NCBI RefSeq assembly: GCF_000338275.1
Contig: NZ_ANMR01000035.1
Span: 104,103 to 168,102 of the forward strand
Origin: Staphylococcus xylosus NJ
Lineage (GTDB): Bacteria > Bacillota > Bacilli > Staphylococcales > Staphylococcaceae
DNA: 64,000 nt
Direction of reading: 5' to 3'
In this document: positions 1 to 9,156 of the stretch, one piece after another
Layout: every line of letters begins with the position of its first letter
Position numbering within the stretch: position 1 is the stretch's first letter
Notes under the pieces: model-generated
The model's database searches: none
What the model was told of the DNA's origin: nothing
Seen by the model: the letters and a program-made list of their open reading frames with translations, nothing else
Made by a program: the position numbers and the translations under genes

Positions 1-228
1 CTCTTTACCGAAGTTTCTTGAAAATGATATGTATTTCACTGCATGATCTTGTTGCGCTAATTGTTGAATAATAGATAAAGTGTCATCCTTGCTTCCATCG
101 TCTACAAAAAGCAATTCGTATTTATAATTATTGTTGCGACTATCTTGTTGCATGATTTCTGTTAATTCAGCATATGTTTTTTCAATAACACTTGCCTCAT
201 TAAAACACGGAACTAAAATTCTAATCAT
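1..228 (-). CDS. Family-2 glycosyltransferase, 5' part only
   Basis: The gene runs off the left edge, so only the first 76 codons are visible. The N-terminus reads MIRILVPCFNEASVIEKTY, followed by LLFVDDGSKDDT and SFSRNFGKE. These are the nucleotide-sugar-binding strand, the DDGS diphosphate/metal motif and the SFSRNFGKE signature of the DPM1/GtrB/CsbB branch of GT2. Members of that branch transfer a sugar from UDP- or GDP-sugar to polyprenyl phosphate at the membrane, and in staphylococci CsbB feeds lipoteichoic acid glycosylation. Whether this one is CsbB cannot be told without its C-terminal membrane part. The family call is firm; the substrate is not visible. Confidence 0.85.
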   Translation of the reverse strand, partial: MIRILVPCFNEASVIEKTYAELTEIMQQDSRNNNYKYELLFVDDGSKDDTLSIIQQLAQQDHAVKYISFSRNFGKE

Positions 229-484
229 AAAATAACGTACTCCTCATTAGTATTTATTAATATAAAAAATAACATATTGTATATTATACAACATACAAAA
301 GAAATAATGTAGTTTTACTATTATTATATTGTGTTTGATTATTGGATATTCAAAAATTACATTCATTAGATGTATATTGGAGTTATGTAATAGTTCTCTA
401 AATTAATCATATCTTGTATTGTTATTTAAATTTGAAGAGTGTATTATTTAATTATTAAATTTTTATTAAAAGGACAACTAAACC

Positions 485-637
485 ATGGTAGCTGTATATT
501 TAAAGCCTGTTAGATTAAAAAATTATTTAAGACACGAAAAAACTGTACTGTCGGGAGTAGTCTATCATTTTTTAATTCAATATATGTACAAAGACAGTGA
601 CCATTTTTTTATTAGTGAAATCTTTATCAGTACTTAG
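485..637 (+). CDS. Possible small protein, 50 aa, unrecognised
   Basis: An ATG-started frame of 50 codons lies in the otherwise empty gap between the glycosyltransferase and the MFS gene. An AAAAGGA stretch sits 10-11 bases upstream, a slightly long spacing. The product begins MVAVYLKPVRLKNYL and contains GVVYHFLIQYMY; it has no clear membrane segment or known motif. It could be a real small protein, a remnant, or chance. I do not recognise it. Confidence 0.25.
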   Translation: MVAVYLKPVRLKNYLRHEKTVLSGVVYHFLIQYMYKDSDHFFISEIFIST

Positions 638-673
638 TTGTATTGATATACTTTTTTAACAAAATAATATAAA

Positions 674-840
674 GAGCCTGGGACATAAATAGATGTCTCA
701 GGCTCATTTTCAATTTGGCAGTAGGTGACTGAATTGAAAATACGCTTATATCAAGCTTTTTTCAATGCTAGTCACTATTGCCGGGGTGGGACTACGAAAT
801 CTATGTTAGAAAATTTGATTTCTGTCCCACTCCCTTTTTT
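674..840 (+). repeat. Staphylococcal intergenic hairpin repeat, copy A
   Basis: Two hairpins lie in tandem. The first pairs GAGCCTGGGACAT with ATGTCTCAGGCTC (about 674-705). The second pairs GTGGGACTACGAAATC with GATTTCTGTCCCAC (786-830) and is followed by a T-run. This resembles an intergenic repeat common in staphylococcal genomes. An inverted, nearly identical copy of the right half is at 4505-4590. The T-run would let it act as a plus-strand terminator ahead of the MFS gene. Confidence 0.75.
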
Positions 841-892
841 GTGCGAATTTTGATAAATTTTAAATTTAAATTTTAGAAAAGAGGCTTTCATC

Positions 893-2074
893 ATGCAATA
901 CAATAAACTTTGGACTAAACAATTTATCAGCGTATCATTGATTAACTTTTTACTAACTTTAGTCTTTTACTTACTTATGGTTACTATTGCAACTTTTGCA
1001 ATTAATCAGTACCAAGCTTCAATGAGTCAATCAGGACTCGTCAGTGGTATCTTTATTATCGGTGGTGTTATCGGCAGACTTTTTGCTGGGTATTTTATTA
1101 ATAAGTTCGGCCTTAAGCGCTTATTACTTATCACCATCATTATATGTTTAGCTATCATCAGTATTTATTTTATTAATATCAACGTACAGTTCCTTATATT
1201 AGTACGTTTATTACATGGGATTCCTCATGGTATGGCATTAACAATCATTAGTTCAATTGCTACACAAATCATTCCAGAATCTCGTAAGTCTGAAGGTATT
1301 AGTTACTATAGTATGAGTACGACGTTAGCCACTGCATTCGGCCCATTTCTTGGTATATTAATGATTCATTATATTTCATTTTCTATATTATTTATTTTTT
1401 GTTTTGTCATAATGTGCATCGCTTTAACCATGAGTATTTTTGTTAAAGCCCCTAAAGTCACTGAAATCAAAACAGCTTCCGTTAATTTAGAAAAAGGTAC
1501 ATCATTTCTTAAAAATATCATTGAACCAAGAGTCATACCTGTTGGTTTAATCATCTTATTATTAAGTTTTGCATATTCTGGGGTATTAACTTATCTAAAT
1601 TTATATGCGAGTCAATTAAATTTAACAAGTGTAGCAAGTTTGTACTTTGTAGTTTACGCAATTGTGGTTTTACTAACGCGTCCCGTCGCGGGTAAGCTCA
1701 TGGACAATAAAGGGAACCATGTTGTTGTATATCCAGCAATTATTTTTTATGCAATTAGTATGTTTATGTTAAGTCAAGTTACAAACGGAATTATATTACT
1801 ATTAATCAGCGCTATTATGGGATTAGGGTTCGGAAACTTACAATCTGCAACACAAGTCTTAGCAGTTAAATCAGCACCAATTTCTCGTATAAGTATTGCC
1901 ACATCCACTTATTTCATATTTTTTGACGCAGGCTTAGGTCTCTCTCCATATTTATTAGGTTATGTTACTCCTTTAACTGGTTATGGAAATATGTACGCTA
2001 TTATGGGTATTATCATAATAATTACAGGCTTACTATACTTCTGTTTGATTGGAAACAAAAAATTAAATATATAA
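893..2074 (+). CDS. MFS transporter (DHA1-like, 12 TM)
   Basis: A 393-aa integral membrane protein with the alternating hydrophobic segments of a 12-helix major facilitator. The family A-motif region between helices 2 and 3 is visible around residues 60-75 (GRLFAGYFINKFGLKR). A second half of similar layout starts near residue 210. The RBS is AAGAGG before ATG. It stands alone: a hairpin repeat precedes it and a terminator follows it, so it is probably a single-gene transcript. The substrate cannot be read from the sequence; drug or metabolite export is the usual role of this branch. Family confident, substrate unknown. Confidence 0.85.
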   Translation: MQYNKLWTKQFISVSLINFLLTLVFYLLMVTIATFAINQYQASMSQSGLVSGIFIIGGVIGRLFAGYFINKFGLKRLLLITIIICLAIISIYFININVQFLILVRLLHGIPHGMALTIISSIATQIIPESRKSEGISYYSMSTTLATAFGPFLGILMIHYISFSILFIFCFVIMCIALTMSIFVKAPKVTEIKTASVNLEKGTSFLKNIIEPRVIPVGLIILLLSFAYSGVLTYLNLYASQLNLTSVASLYFVVYAIVVLLTRPVAGKLMDNKGNHVVVYPAIIFYAISMFMLSQVTNGIILLLISAIMGLGFGNLQSATQVLAVKSAPISRISIATSTYFIFFDAGLGLSPYLLGYVTPLTGYGNMYAIMGIIIIITGLLYFCLIGNKKLNI

Positions 2075-2079
2075 AAAAT

Positions 2080-2135
2080 GGAGTATCACAGAAATCAAAA
2101 TGTTCAACTTGATTTCAACGTGCTACTCCTTTTTA
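2080..2135 (+). terminator. Rho-independent terminator after MFS gene
   Basis: The stem pairs GGAGTATCAC...TTGATTTC with its near-complement ending GTGCTACTCC and is followed by CTTTTTATT. Its inner arms (ACAGAAATCAAA / TTGATTTC) resemble the staphylococcal repeat at 786-830, so it may be a diverged member of that family. Confidence 0.7.
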
Positions 2136-2195
2136 TTAGCACAACTTTAATTTAAAGTACAATGGTTGTTTAACTAATATTTTCACTTTCATAAA

Positions 2196-3455
2196 TCACT
2201 TGTCACTTTTATCTTTGTCGCTCTTTTCGTCTTTGTTATCTTTCTTTAAATCTTCTTTATTTTGGTCTAACTTTTCTTTATTTGCTTCAGGTGTATAATC
2301 TACACCCTTAGAATAATCATTGCCAGCATTCCACAATAGGTACTCATTAATGCCATGATCTTTAAGTGCTTGTACTTGTGCTTCTACTGCTTTACTATCG
2401 TATTCCATATAATTACCTTCACCTAAATATCGTGCTGTAAAGTCTTGTAACCATGGACGAGACTTCGGTTTCTTATCTCCTAATTTATTTAACACAGCTG
2501 TTTCTTTATCTAAATAATGATCAACAGCTTCATAAGGTTCCTTATCTGGCGCTTCTAAACCAAAGTCACCTGGACTCCAATGTGACGGATAAATCATAGA
2601 CGAGATAGCATCTGTATTTTCTGCTATTTTAGGGAAACTTTGACCAATCCCTGGTGCTTCTTCAACCATAGCAGCATAACCAAATACGTCAGCCGATACC
2701 TCAGCACCATAAGGTTTTAACTCTTTACGTGCAGTTTTTAAAAATTGTGAAATTGTGTCTACACGTTGATCCACATCACTTAATTTGCTGTTTTTATAGT
2801 TTCCTTTATCATACGTCAAACTACTTTCTACATTTTCAAATGCTTCAGGGAATCTTACATAGTCATATTGAATATCTCTAAAACCTGCTTTTGCAGCTTC
2901 CTTAGATACATTAATATTATAATCCCATACCTCTTTAACGAAAGGATTGACAAACTTATCACCACTATCACTTTCCCATACTGACCCATCTGCTTGTTTG
3001 AACGACCATTCAGGATGACTTTCTGCTAAATTCTTGTCTTTAAAAGTAACGATCCTTGCAATAGGATAAATATCTTTATCTTTCATTTTATTAAGTAATG
3101 GCTTGGCATCAACAATATCTAATGTATGTTTATCAATTTCTTTATTACCAGTGTTAAAGTTTATAGTAACGTTCCCTGAATCATCTTTAACATCAATAAC
3201 CATTGCATTTAAATCACTTTCATCAATAAACTTTGTGAGTTCTTCAAATTTTTCGCCGTTTGTCGCATCGGCACTTACATAAATACCTCTTACTCCATCT
3301 TTAGGATATTTCACATCAACATTACTTTTAGTAGATTGACTGTCCTTATTTTCTTTATTTGCTTGGTTATCTCCATTTTTCGCACCCTCGTTTGAGCATC
3401 CAGTAATTAACAATGCACCCGTTAAAACTGTTGGTAAAATCCATTTCTCCTTCAT
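2196..3455 (-). CDS. Lipoprotein with glycosyl-hydrolase-like domain (DUF4015)
   Basis: A 419-aa protein with a lipoprotein signal peptide: a hydrophobic stretch ends in LLITGC with the lipidated Cys at residue 20. A charged linker follows (residues 25-45), then a domain starting GVRGIYVSADATNG near residue 54. It contains VIDVKDDSGNVT, YDYVRFPE and WLQDFTARY, as in the putative glycosidase family DUF4015 (TIM-barrel). The C-terminal 25 residues are almost all Lys, Asp and Glu. It is likely anchored on the outer face of the membrane and may act on wall polysaccharide; the substrate is inference. It is transcribed convergently with the MFS gene. Confidence 0.8.
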   Translation of the reverse strand: MKEKWILPTVLTGALLITGCSNEGAKNGDNQANKENKDSQSTKSNVDVKYPKDGVRGIYVSADATNGEKFEELTKFIDESDLNAMVIDVKDDSGNVTINFNTGNKEIDKHTLDIVDAKPLLNKMKDKDIYPIARIVTFKDKNLAESHPEWSFKQADGSVWESDSGDKFVNPFVKEVWDYNINVSKEAAKAGFRDIQYDYVRFPEAFENVESSLTYDKGNYKNSKLSDVDQRVDTISQFLKTARKELKPYGAEVSADVFGYAAMVEEAPGIGQSFPKIAENTDAISSMIYPSHWSPGDFGLEAPDKEPYEAVDHYLDKETAVLNKLGDKKPKSRPWLQDFTARYLGEGNYMEYDSKAVEAQVQALKDHGINEYLLWNAGNDYSKGVDYTPEANKEKLDQNKEDLKKDNKDEKSDKDKSDK

Positions 3456-3816
3456 TTAGCATAAGCCCCTTAATATATGTATATTGCACTACTTAATTCA
3501 TCTACATTCCAAGTTTAACCAACACAAATTGCATTGTAAACTTCTTTTTAAAAAAGACATTCATTAATTTATATTTATGATAGCACAAAATGCTCAACTC
3601 TATTTAAATAGGAAACAACAAACCTAATAATAATTGATGCGTCGGTGTTTTACACGGAACGTAACAGTACCGTCACACAACCCGATGACTCCCCCTCATC
3701 TAAACAAAGTATATAATTGCCTTAAGTTAGAAAGTCGTTATTTTAAATGATGCTAAATTATTCACTTATGTATATGGGTATAGGTTGAGTAGAACACTTT
3801 TTTAGGAGGATAAATA
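3456..3816. other. Gene-free stretch between lipoprotein and acetyltransferase
   Basis: This divergent intergenic region of about 360 bases should hold both promoters. The only notable object is a GC-richer, imperfectly self-complementary patch at about 3635-3695: TCGG...CCGA around ACGG...CCGT. I cannot assign it to a known RNA family. An AGGAGG ribosome site for the acetyltransferase is at about 3803. Confidence 0.4.
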
Positions 3817-4425
3817 ATGCACAATTTAAAAATCATTCCGGCTTATCCACAATTACAAAAAGGCGCGCGCTTCAACTTACTAGCTATAAATGATATGGCA
3901 AATGTTTTATTCTATACAAAAGATAAGCAAGCATTAATTCGTAATTTGCAGAAATTATGGAAAAAACCTAGTAATCGTTTTAGTTATCAAAATACAATGG
4001 TTGCTATGGTTAATGAACAGCCCGCAGGTGCTATATCATCCTTGCCTTACAGTGAACTTCAGCAACAAACATTTACGACTGTATGGCAAATTGCAAAAAT
4101 TCAAAAGTTGCAGTTAATTCCTCAATTCTTACATGCATTTAAAGATATAATCGCCCTTATAAGGTTAGATGAAGGCAATACAGACGAGTATCATGTGAGT
4201 ATGTTAGCAACACTTTCCCAATTCAGAGGTATGGGTGTAGGGCGTGCTTTACTTGAATATGCTGAACAACTTGCGTTACATAAAGGTTATACAAAAATTT
4301 CATTAACTGTTGAAGTTGAAAACACTACGGCTCAACGCTTATATACTAAACAAGGCTACAAAGTTATCGGACAGTCTGGGAATAATCATGTGCAAGTTTA
4401 TAAGATGCGTAAAATGATTAAATGA
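3817..4425 (+). CDS. GNAT-family N-acetyltransferase
   Basis: A 202-aa cytoplasmic protein. The C-terminal half carries the GNAT acetyl-CoA site: VSMLATLSQFRGMGVGRALL around residues 126-145 contains the Q/RxxGxG/A loop. Then come ISLTVEVENTTAQRLY and KQGYKVIG, typical of beta-5/alpha-4 and the final strand. The N-terminal hundred residues are less conserved and would form the acceptor side. The start follows AGGAGG by 7-8 bases. The acceptor could be a small amine, peptide or protein; nothing nearby points to one. It is downstream-flanked by repeat copy B. Confidence 0.88.
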   Translation: MHNLKIIPAYPQLQKGARFNLLAINDMANVLFYTKDKQALIRNLQKLWKKPSNRFSYQNTMVAMVNEQPAGAISSLPYSELQQQTFTTVWQIAKIQKLQLIPQFLHAFKDIIALIRLDEGNTDEYHVSMLATLSQFRGMGVGRALLEYAEQLALHKGYTKISLTVEVENTTAQRLYTKQGYKVIGQSGNNHVQVYKMRKMIK

Positions 4426-4504
4426 TATTATGCTTAATCTTTAAAATAAAGACTAGAAATTTTAAGTTCACAAAATCATTTGATAATTATGTGTGTATGA
4501 ACCA

Positions 4505-4590
4505 AAAAAGGGAGTGGGACAGAAATCAAATTTTCTAACATAGATTTCTTAGTCCCACTCGGGCAAGGGTGACTAGGATTGAAAAAGAGC
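4505..4590 (-). repeat. Staphylococcal intergenic hairpin repeat, copy B (inverted relative to copy A)
   Basis: Read on the minus strand it matches the right half of copy A with few mismatches over roughly 85 bases. This includes the GTGGGACT...AGTCCCAC type stem and the flanking GACTAG.ATTGAAAAA sequence. It lies between the ends of the GNAT gene and the ATPase gene, where it can serve as a two-way terminator. Confidence 0.75.
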
Positions 4591-4688
4591 CCGCACGATC
4601 TACTTCTCTCTATAACTATAAAAAATAGCTATGAAAAAATCTATCGTCATAGATTTCTTCATAGCTAATCTTAGTATGTTTTTTATAA

Positions 4689-6398
4689 TTATTTATTTTT
4701 CACTTTTAGTCCACGGTAACGATTAAGTGCTGCACAAAATTCTTGTTTTCTTGGTAGCGCTAAGTTGCCTGGGTGTCCTTTAAATGACGATATTACATCT
4801 AATCCTTGCTCATGAATAACTGTGTATAATTTATCGGCAGATTGAAATAACGTATCCTGGTCATTTAATAAATGACTTTGATAATAATTTATCATTGCTG
4901 CTAAACATTGAGTTTGACTTGTATCCACCAATTGTTCCAAACCAGAAATATCGATAAGCTCTTTACCATACAAAATGGAATAACGTCCTTTTACTTTGAA
5001 ATGGTTGTCTTTCCCTTTTTTAGTAAAACTTGATTTTAACGGTACTCTAGCAGGTAGATTGCCAAAATCACTATTATTTGTAGCATTTGTGGTATTATCC
5101 GGTGTTTGGGCAATCGCTTTTGCATTTTCAGTAACATCTTTTAAGACATATTCATCCATCATTAGCACTTGGTCAGCAACCTCAAAATAATCACCTGAGC
5201 CACCTACAATTAAAATAGTGGAAACACTATAATCTTCATACAGTGGTTTTACTTTACTCGCAAATGGTGTGATAGGTTCTTTTTCAGGTGCAATTAAGCG
5301 TTGCATACGGCTATCTCTAATCATAAAATTTGTAGCTGAAGTGTCTTCATCAATCAGTAATAATGATGTACCTGCTTCTAATGCTTCCATAACATTCGTT
5401 GCTTGAGATGTACTACCACTCGCATTTTCAGTGGAAAACTGATGTGTATCTTTATTTCCCGGTAAATTATTTATAAATGGGCTAATATTCACCTTCTCAA
5501 TATGGCGACCATCTTCAGCTCGAATCTTCATGGCATCATGACATGTAATAACATATTCTCTACCATCTCCATCAATATGATTATAGATACCGCGCTCAAG
5601 CGCTTCAAGCACAGTCGATTTACCGTGAAAGCCTCCGCCTACAATTAAGGTAATACCCTTAGGTAGCCCCATCCCAGTAATCGTCTTTCCACTTGGCATA
5701 GTCATTTGTACTTCTACATTTTTAGGACTTGTAAACGCAACTGCGCCAGGTAAATGTTTATCTGATACGCCACTTTTACGCGGTAAAATCGAACCATTCG
5801 CAATAAATGCAACAAGATTACGACGTTCAAGCTCCTCACGAATAAAAGCTTGATCTAGCATTAACGTAACCTGTGTATCTAATTTCACATGATTTATATT
5901 TTTATAGAGCAATGATTCATGTACAATATTTGGCAGTATTTCTATTAATGTACTTACCGCAGCTTTCCCTAAAATTTTTCTTCCTGCCGCTGGCAAACTA
6001 ATCTCAAGTCTTACTTCGATATCATTTTTATTGATTACTACCGCTGTACGTTCTAAAATTTCTTGGCCACATTGATCTATAGTAATGTTTGATGCAGCTT
6101 TTGCATTTTGGCTGTTTCGCTTAAATGAACTTATACTATCATTAAAAGTTCGCGCTAAAAAGTCTGCTACAGCGATGATTTTATCTTTAGTATCCAATAA
6201 ATTGTTAGGGATATTCGCTATATCTCTACTCATCACTACCCTCATTTTGGATGGAGGGGCATACGGGTCTACTTGTATATGGTCTATCGCAAGTTGAAAT
6301 TGTTTGAACTGATATATTCCTTTAAGCCGTTTATAAGTACCATATTTCTGTCCATCTAACGATTTCAATATTTGCGTTAGCTCCGTTGCATTTTTCAA
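4689..6398 (-). CDS. Predicted ABC-class ATPase (COG3044/PF09818 type)
   Basis: A large soluble ATPase of 569 aa. The Walker A loop is GGGFHGKSTVLEAL (mid-protein), the signature-like region is STENASGSTSQATNVMEALEAG, and Walker B is SLLLIDEDTSATNFMIRD. This set and order match the uncharacterised ABC-class ATPases that have no transporter partner. A longer frame begins upstream, but the TTG at 6398 has AGGAGG seven bases ahead, while the upstream ATG does not, so TTG is preferred. No membrane segment is present. The cellular role of the family is not established; it may act on nucleic acid or RNA. It is a single gene flanked by hairpins. Confidence 0.85.
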   Translation of the reverse strand: MKNATELTQILKSLDGQKYGTYKRLKGIYQFKQFQLAIDHIQVDPYAPPSKMRVVMSRDIANIPNNLLDTKDKIIAVADFLARTFNDSISSFKRNSQNAKAASNITIDQCGQEILERTAVVINKNDIEVRLEISLPAAGRKILGKAAVSTLIEILPNIVHESLLYKNINHVKLDTQVTLMLDQAFIREELERRNLVAFIANGSILPRKSGVSDKHLPGAVAFTSPKNVEVQMTMPSGKTITGMGLPKGITLIVGGGFHGKSTVLEALERGIYNHIDGDGREYVITCHDAMKIRAEDGRHIEKVNISPFINNLPGNKDTHQFSTENASGSTSQATNVMEALEAGTSLLLIDEDTSATNFMIRDSRMQRLIAPEKEPITPFASKVKPLYEDYSVSTILIVGGSGDYFEVADQVLMMDEYVLKDVTENAKAIAQTPDNTTNATNNSDFGNLPARVPLKSSFTKKGKDNHFKVKGRYSILYGKELIDISGLEQLVDTSQTQCLAAMINYYQSHLLNDQDTLFQSADKLYTVIHEQGLDVISSFKGHPGNLALPRKQEFCAALNRYRGLKVKNK

Positions 6399-6671
6399 TA
6401 GAAAACCTCCTAAAGTGGTTTTATGAAATTTGGAAATCCAAAATATTTTCAAGATAAGTATAAGGCAATTAAATTAATGTGTACAATAAAATTAATCTTA
6501 TACTAAAGCTATTTGCAATAACATTCAAAACTATTCTTCTATTCACAATATTTTGTTGAAATGGCAAATTTCACCAATAAAAAATAAGAAATTTACAGAA
6601 ATCTGATAGAATAATAAACCAATCATAATATATTACTTTACATATTTAAAAGTTTTCATTCACTATAAAAA

Positions 6672-6719
6672 AACACTTTCGCTTATTTCACCTTTAAAAT
6701 GAAATCGTGCGAAAGTGTT
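6672..6719 (-). terminator. Terminator after the 117-aa hypothetical gene
   Basis: An 11-bp perfect stem pairs AACACTTTCGC with GCGAAAGTGTT. On the minus strand it is followed by a run of T, directly after the stop codon of the gene at 6726. Confidence 0.8.
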
Positions 6720-6725
6720 ATTATT

Positions 6726-7079
6726 TTAATCTGCTAGCATATATTTACTCGCTTCTTGTGTTTCTAAAAGCGTTAAATCTTTTGTTGCTTTCATGAGCGA
6801 ATCGAGTGATTTTTCAAAGTAAATTATTGTAGCTTGATATAAACCATTACCACAATCTTGAAGTGTCGTTCTCACATTGTCTTCACCAATCAATGCGATT
6901 GCTTTTTTGGACTGTTGTATATGTGTCTCTAAAGCTTCTATTGATACAACATCACTTTTCTCAATACAAAAGTAAACCTCTTCTAAACTTATTTTTTCTA
7001 TTCTTTTCAAGTAATGTATGTTCATTGGTTGTAATTTATATTTTTCATTTTCTACATTTTCAATCGTAGAGTTAAGCAT
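6726..7079 (-). CDS. Hypothetical protein, 117 aa
   Basis: A soluble, mostly helical-looking acidic protein beginning MLNSTIENVENEKY, with no motif I recognise. It contains AIALIGEDNVRTTLQDCGNG in the middle and ends YMLAD. A TTG two codons upstream is possible, but AAGGAG is seven bases from the ATG and only one from the TTG, so ATG is chosen. It is a single gene with its own terminator. It is likely real, given the good RBS and tidy terminator, but no function can be suggested. Confidence 0.6.
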   Translation of the reverse strand: MLNSTIENVENEKYKLQPMNIHYLKRIEKISLEEVYFCIEKSDVVSIEALETHIQQSKKAIALIGEDNVRTTLQDCGNGLYQATIIYFEKSLDSLMKATKDLTLLETQEASKYMLAD

Positions 7080-7504
7080 AATCAAGCTCCTTGTCTCTTG
7101 TTCATTATTATCTATATTTTCACTATTTTAATCTTATATGCCATAGTTACTTTTCTATTATTAAATCATTTGTTTTAACTTTCGCAGTACATCAATTAAG
7201 AAGTCAACGTTCTTATTGTTTTTCCTCCTCTATATCTAAAAGTACACATCTACTCGTCAGTCTTTTTTAAGTTTTACGTTACATTGCATTGTGTATTTAT
7301 ACACCTCAAAATACACACAATAATCAATATAGTATAAATTTATACATAAATAAAGCGAAAATGTATTATAACGAATAAATTAATTTTTGTTAAATGAAAC
7401 CTAGACTAATTAAAATTTTCTATGATATTCTTCAAACACATATTAACCTTCTTTTAATAATCATTTTTTCAAAAAATAAATTATTTCCAAAACATTTTCA
7501 CCAT
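7080..7504. other. Gene-free AT-rich stretch
   Basis: About 425 bases with no supportable gene and very high AT content. It should contain the promoter of the 117-aa gene. A short frame at 7394-7606 lacks an RBS and runs through a terminator hairpin, so it is not called. Nothing else is seen. Confidence 0.5.
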
Positions 7505-7539
7505 AAAATAAACCTCCCACTATTACAATTAGTGAGAGG
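7505..7539 (-). terminator. Terminator after MFS transporter
   Basis: On the minus strand CCTCTCACT pairs with AGTGGGAGG (one G-U pair) and is followed by TTTATTTT, about 40 bases past the stop at 7581. Confidence 0.7.
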
Positions 7540-7580
7540 CTCTCGATTATATATGAAATTTTATAATAATCCGTTCTTTA

Positions 7581-8795
7581 TTAATCAATTGTTCTATATA
7601 CTTTAGAATTCATTAGAATAAGCAACCAAACAACGATACTAGCTATGGCTGAAATCGCTAAAACATTAAAAATTGAAATATCCATTGTATTTAATCCTGA
7701 AATCACAACATATGAAATTGGATCAAAACCAGTCATTGCAAGGAAGATTAAACTCATCACTCTGCCTGTCACCTTTTCATCTGAAAATTCTTGAGCCATG
7801 GTAATAAATGGAATATAAACAATTGTATACGAGAATCCTATTAAGAATAATAATACTATTTGCCAAATTAAATCTGTTACTTGTGTAAATGCCAGGAATA
7901 TTAAAAGCATAGCTAATAATGTAAATAATGTTATTTTCCCTCTAACTTTAGTTAAAGTGACGATACTTAGTAATACTGTTCCAGATAACATACCTACGCC
8001 TAAGCTCGATTGTAAGTAAGTTAAATTGATCGGCGTGCCTCCCGAAGCATCTACTAATATAGGGATACCTACACTTAAAGCTCCCAAACCAAAAAAGTTA
8101 GCAGTAACAAGAATAATAATCCCTGTAATTAAAAAGCGAGATGATTTTACATAACGAAAACCTTCAATAATATCTTTAATTGGAGTTTCATTGGAACGTT
8201 CTGGTGCTTCCGTTTCTTTGATAAAATATGGAAAAACGAATATTGCTGATAAAAATACAAAAATTAGAGCAACGTAGAAACTTGTTGCGATTGAAAAATT
8301 TTCCATAATCATACCTGCAACAATTGGTCCAAGTATAAATGATATTTGCGTACCACCTTGGAAAAGAGAATTAGCTCGTTGAAGTTGTGCTTGTTTAACC
8401 ACTTTAGGAATTAATGATGTACATGCAGGGCCAAAAAATGCATCTAACATACCAAATAAAGCAGCTAAAATCATTAAAGGAATTAATGAAAGTTGATTAT
8501 TAATAATAAGAAAATAGAGGATTACCATAACAGCAGCTTCTGCAATATTTGAGTAATACATAATCGTTGTTTTCTTAAATTTATCAGCCACCATACCACT
8601 AAATGTCATCATCAGTAGTCTAGGCACCGTAGCCGATACTAATATGTAACCTAACGCCATCGACGATTGTAATTCTTTAACAGCATACCATGTGATTGTT
8701 GTTAAAATTGTACTAAATCCAATCATGGCAAAAATACCTGCCACTAACATAAGCATATATGTCCGGTTGAATATAAGTTTGTTAGATATTGTCAA
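7581..8795 (-). CDS. MFS transporter (MFS_3/EntS-like branch)
   Basis: A 404-aa, 12-helix permease. The first loop carries GMVADKFKKTT, a form of the MFS A-motif, at about residues 65-75. LFQGGTQISFILGPIVAGMI sits near residue 145, which is typical of the branch that includes the enterobactin exporter EntS and macrolide exporters. The start is TTG with AGGAGG exactly seven bases ahead. It is separated from its neighbours by terminators on both sides, so it is monocistronic. Substrate unknown; export is the usual direction for this branch. Confidence 0.85.
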   Translation of the reverse strand: MTISNKLIFNRTYMLMLVAGIFAMIGFSTILTTITWYAVKELQSSMALGYILVSATVPRLLMMTFSGMVADKFKKTTIMYYSNIAEAAVMVILYFLIINNQLSLIPLMILAALFGMLDAFFGPACTSLIPKVVKQAQLQRANSLFQGGTQISFILGPIVAGMIMENFSIATSFYVALIFVFLSAIFVFPYFIKETEAPERSNETPIKDIIEGFRYVKSSRFLITGIIILVTANFFGLGALSVGIPILVDASGGTPINLTYLQSSLGVGMLSGTVLLSIVTLTKVRGKITLFTLLAMLLIFLAFTQVTDLIWQIVLLFLIGFSYTIVYIPFITMAQEFSDEKVTGRVMSLIFLAMTGFDPISYVVISGLNTMDISIFNVLAISAIASIVVWLLILMNSKVYRTID

Positions 8796-9065
8796 TTTTA
8801 TTCCTCCTATATTGCAATTAGATGTTGTTCGTTTCTTGATATGTAATTCAATAGATTTCGATGATTATTTAAATTGCTTATGTATGGCTTATCTATCCTA
8901 TTTCAAGCGACAAATACTATAATTACACATTTTTTATTATTAAATTTATTTATCATGTTATAATTATAACAAACATTATGTATATTTTATAATTTTCATT
9001 TATATATTTTATTTCTAAGCAAAATATGGATTATTTTAATGAATATAATCTCCATTAATTAAACA

Positions 9066-9120
9066 TAAAAACACTTCCTTACGAATCAAATAGGGCATGA
9101 AGCGCAAGGAAGTGCTTTTA
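9066..9120 (-). terminator. Terminator after ureohydrolase gene
   Basis: The stem CACTTCCTT / AAGGAAGTG has a loop of about 25 bases and T-runs on both outer sides. It serves the minus-strand ureohydrolase and could also stop plus-strand readthrough. Confidence 0.75.
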
Positions 9121-9156
9121 TTGTAGTATCAAATTTTACAGCTACTTATTTTATAT

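Noticed and set aside
7394..7606. 70-codon frame in the gap before the MFS gene
   Set aside because: No SD, and it reads through the terminator hairpin into the end of the convergent gene.
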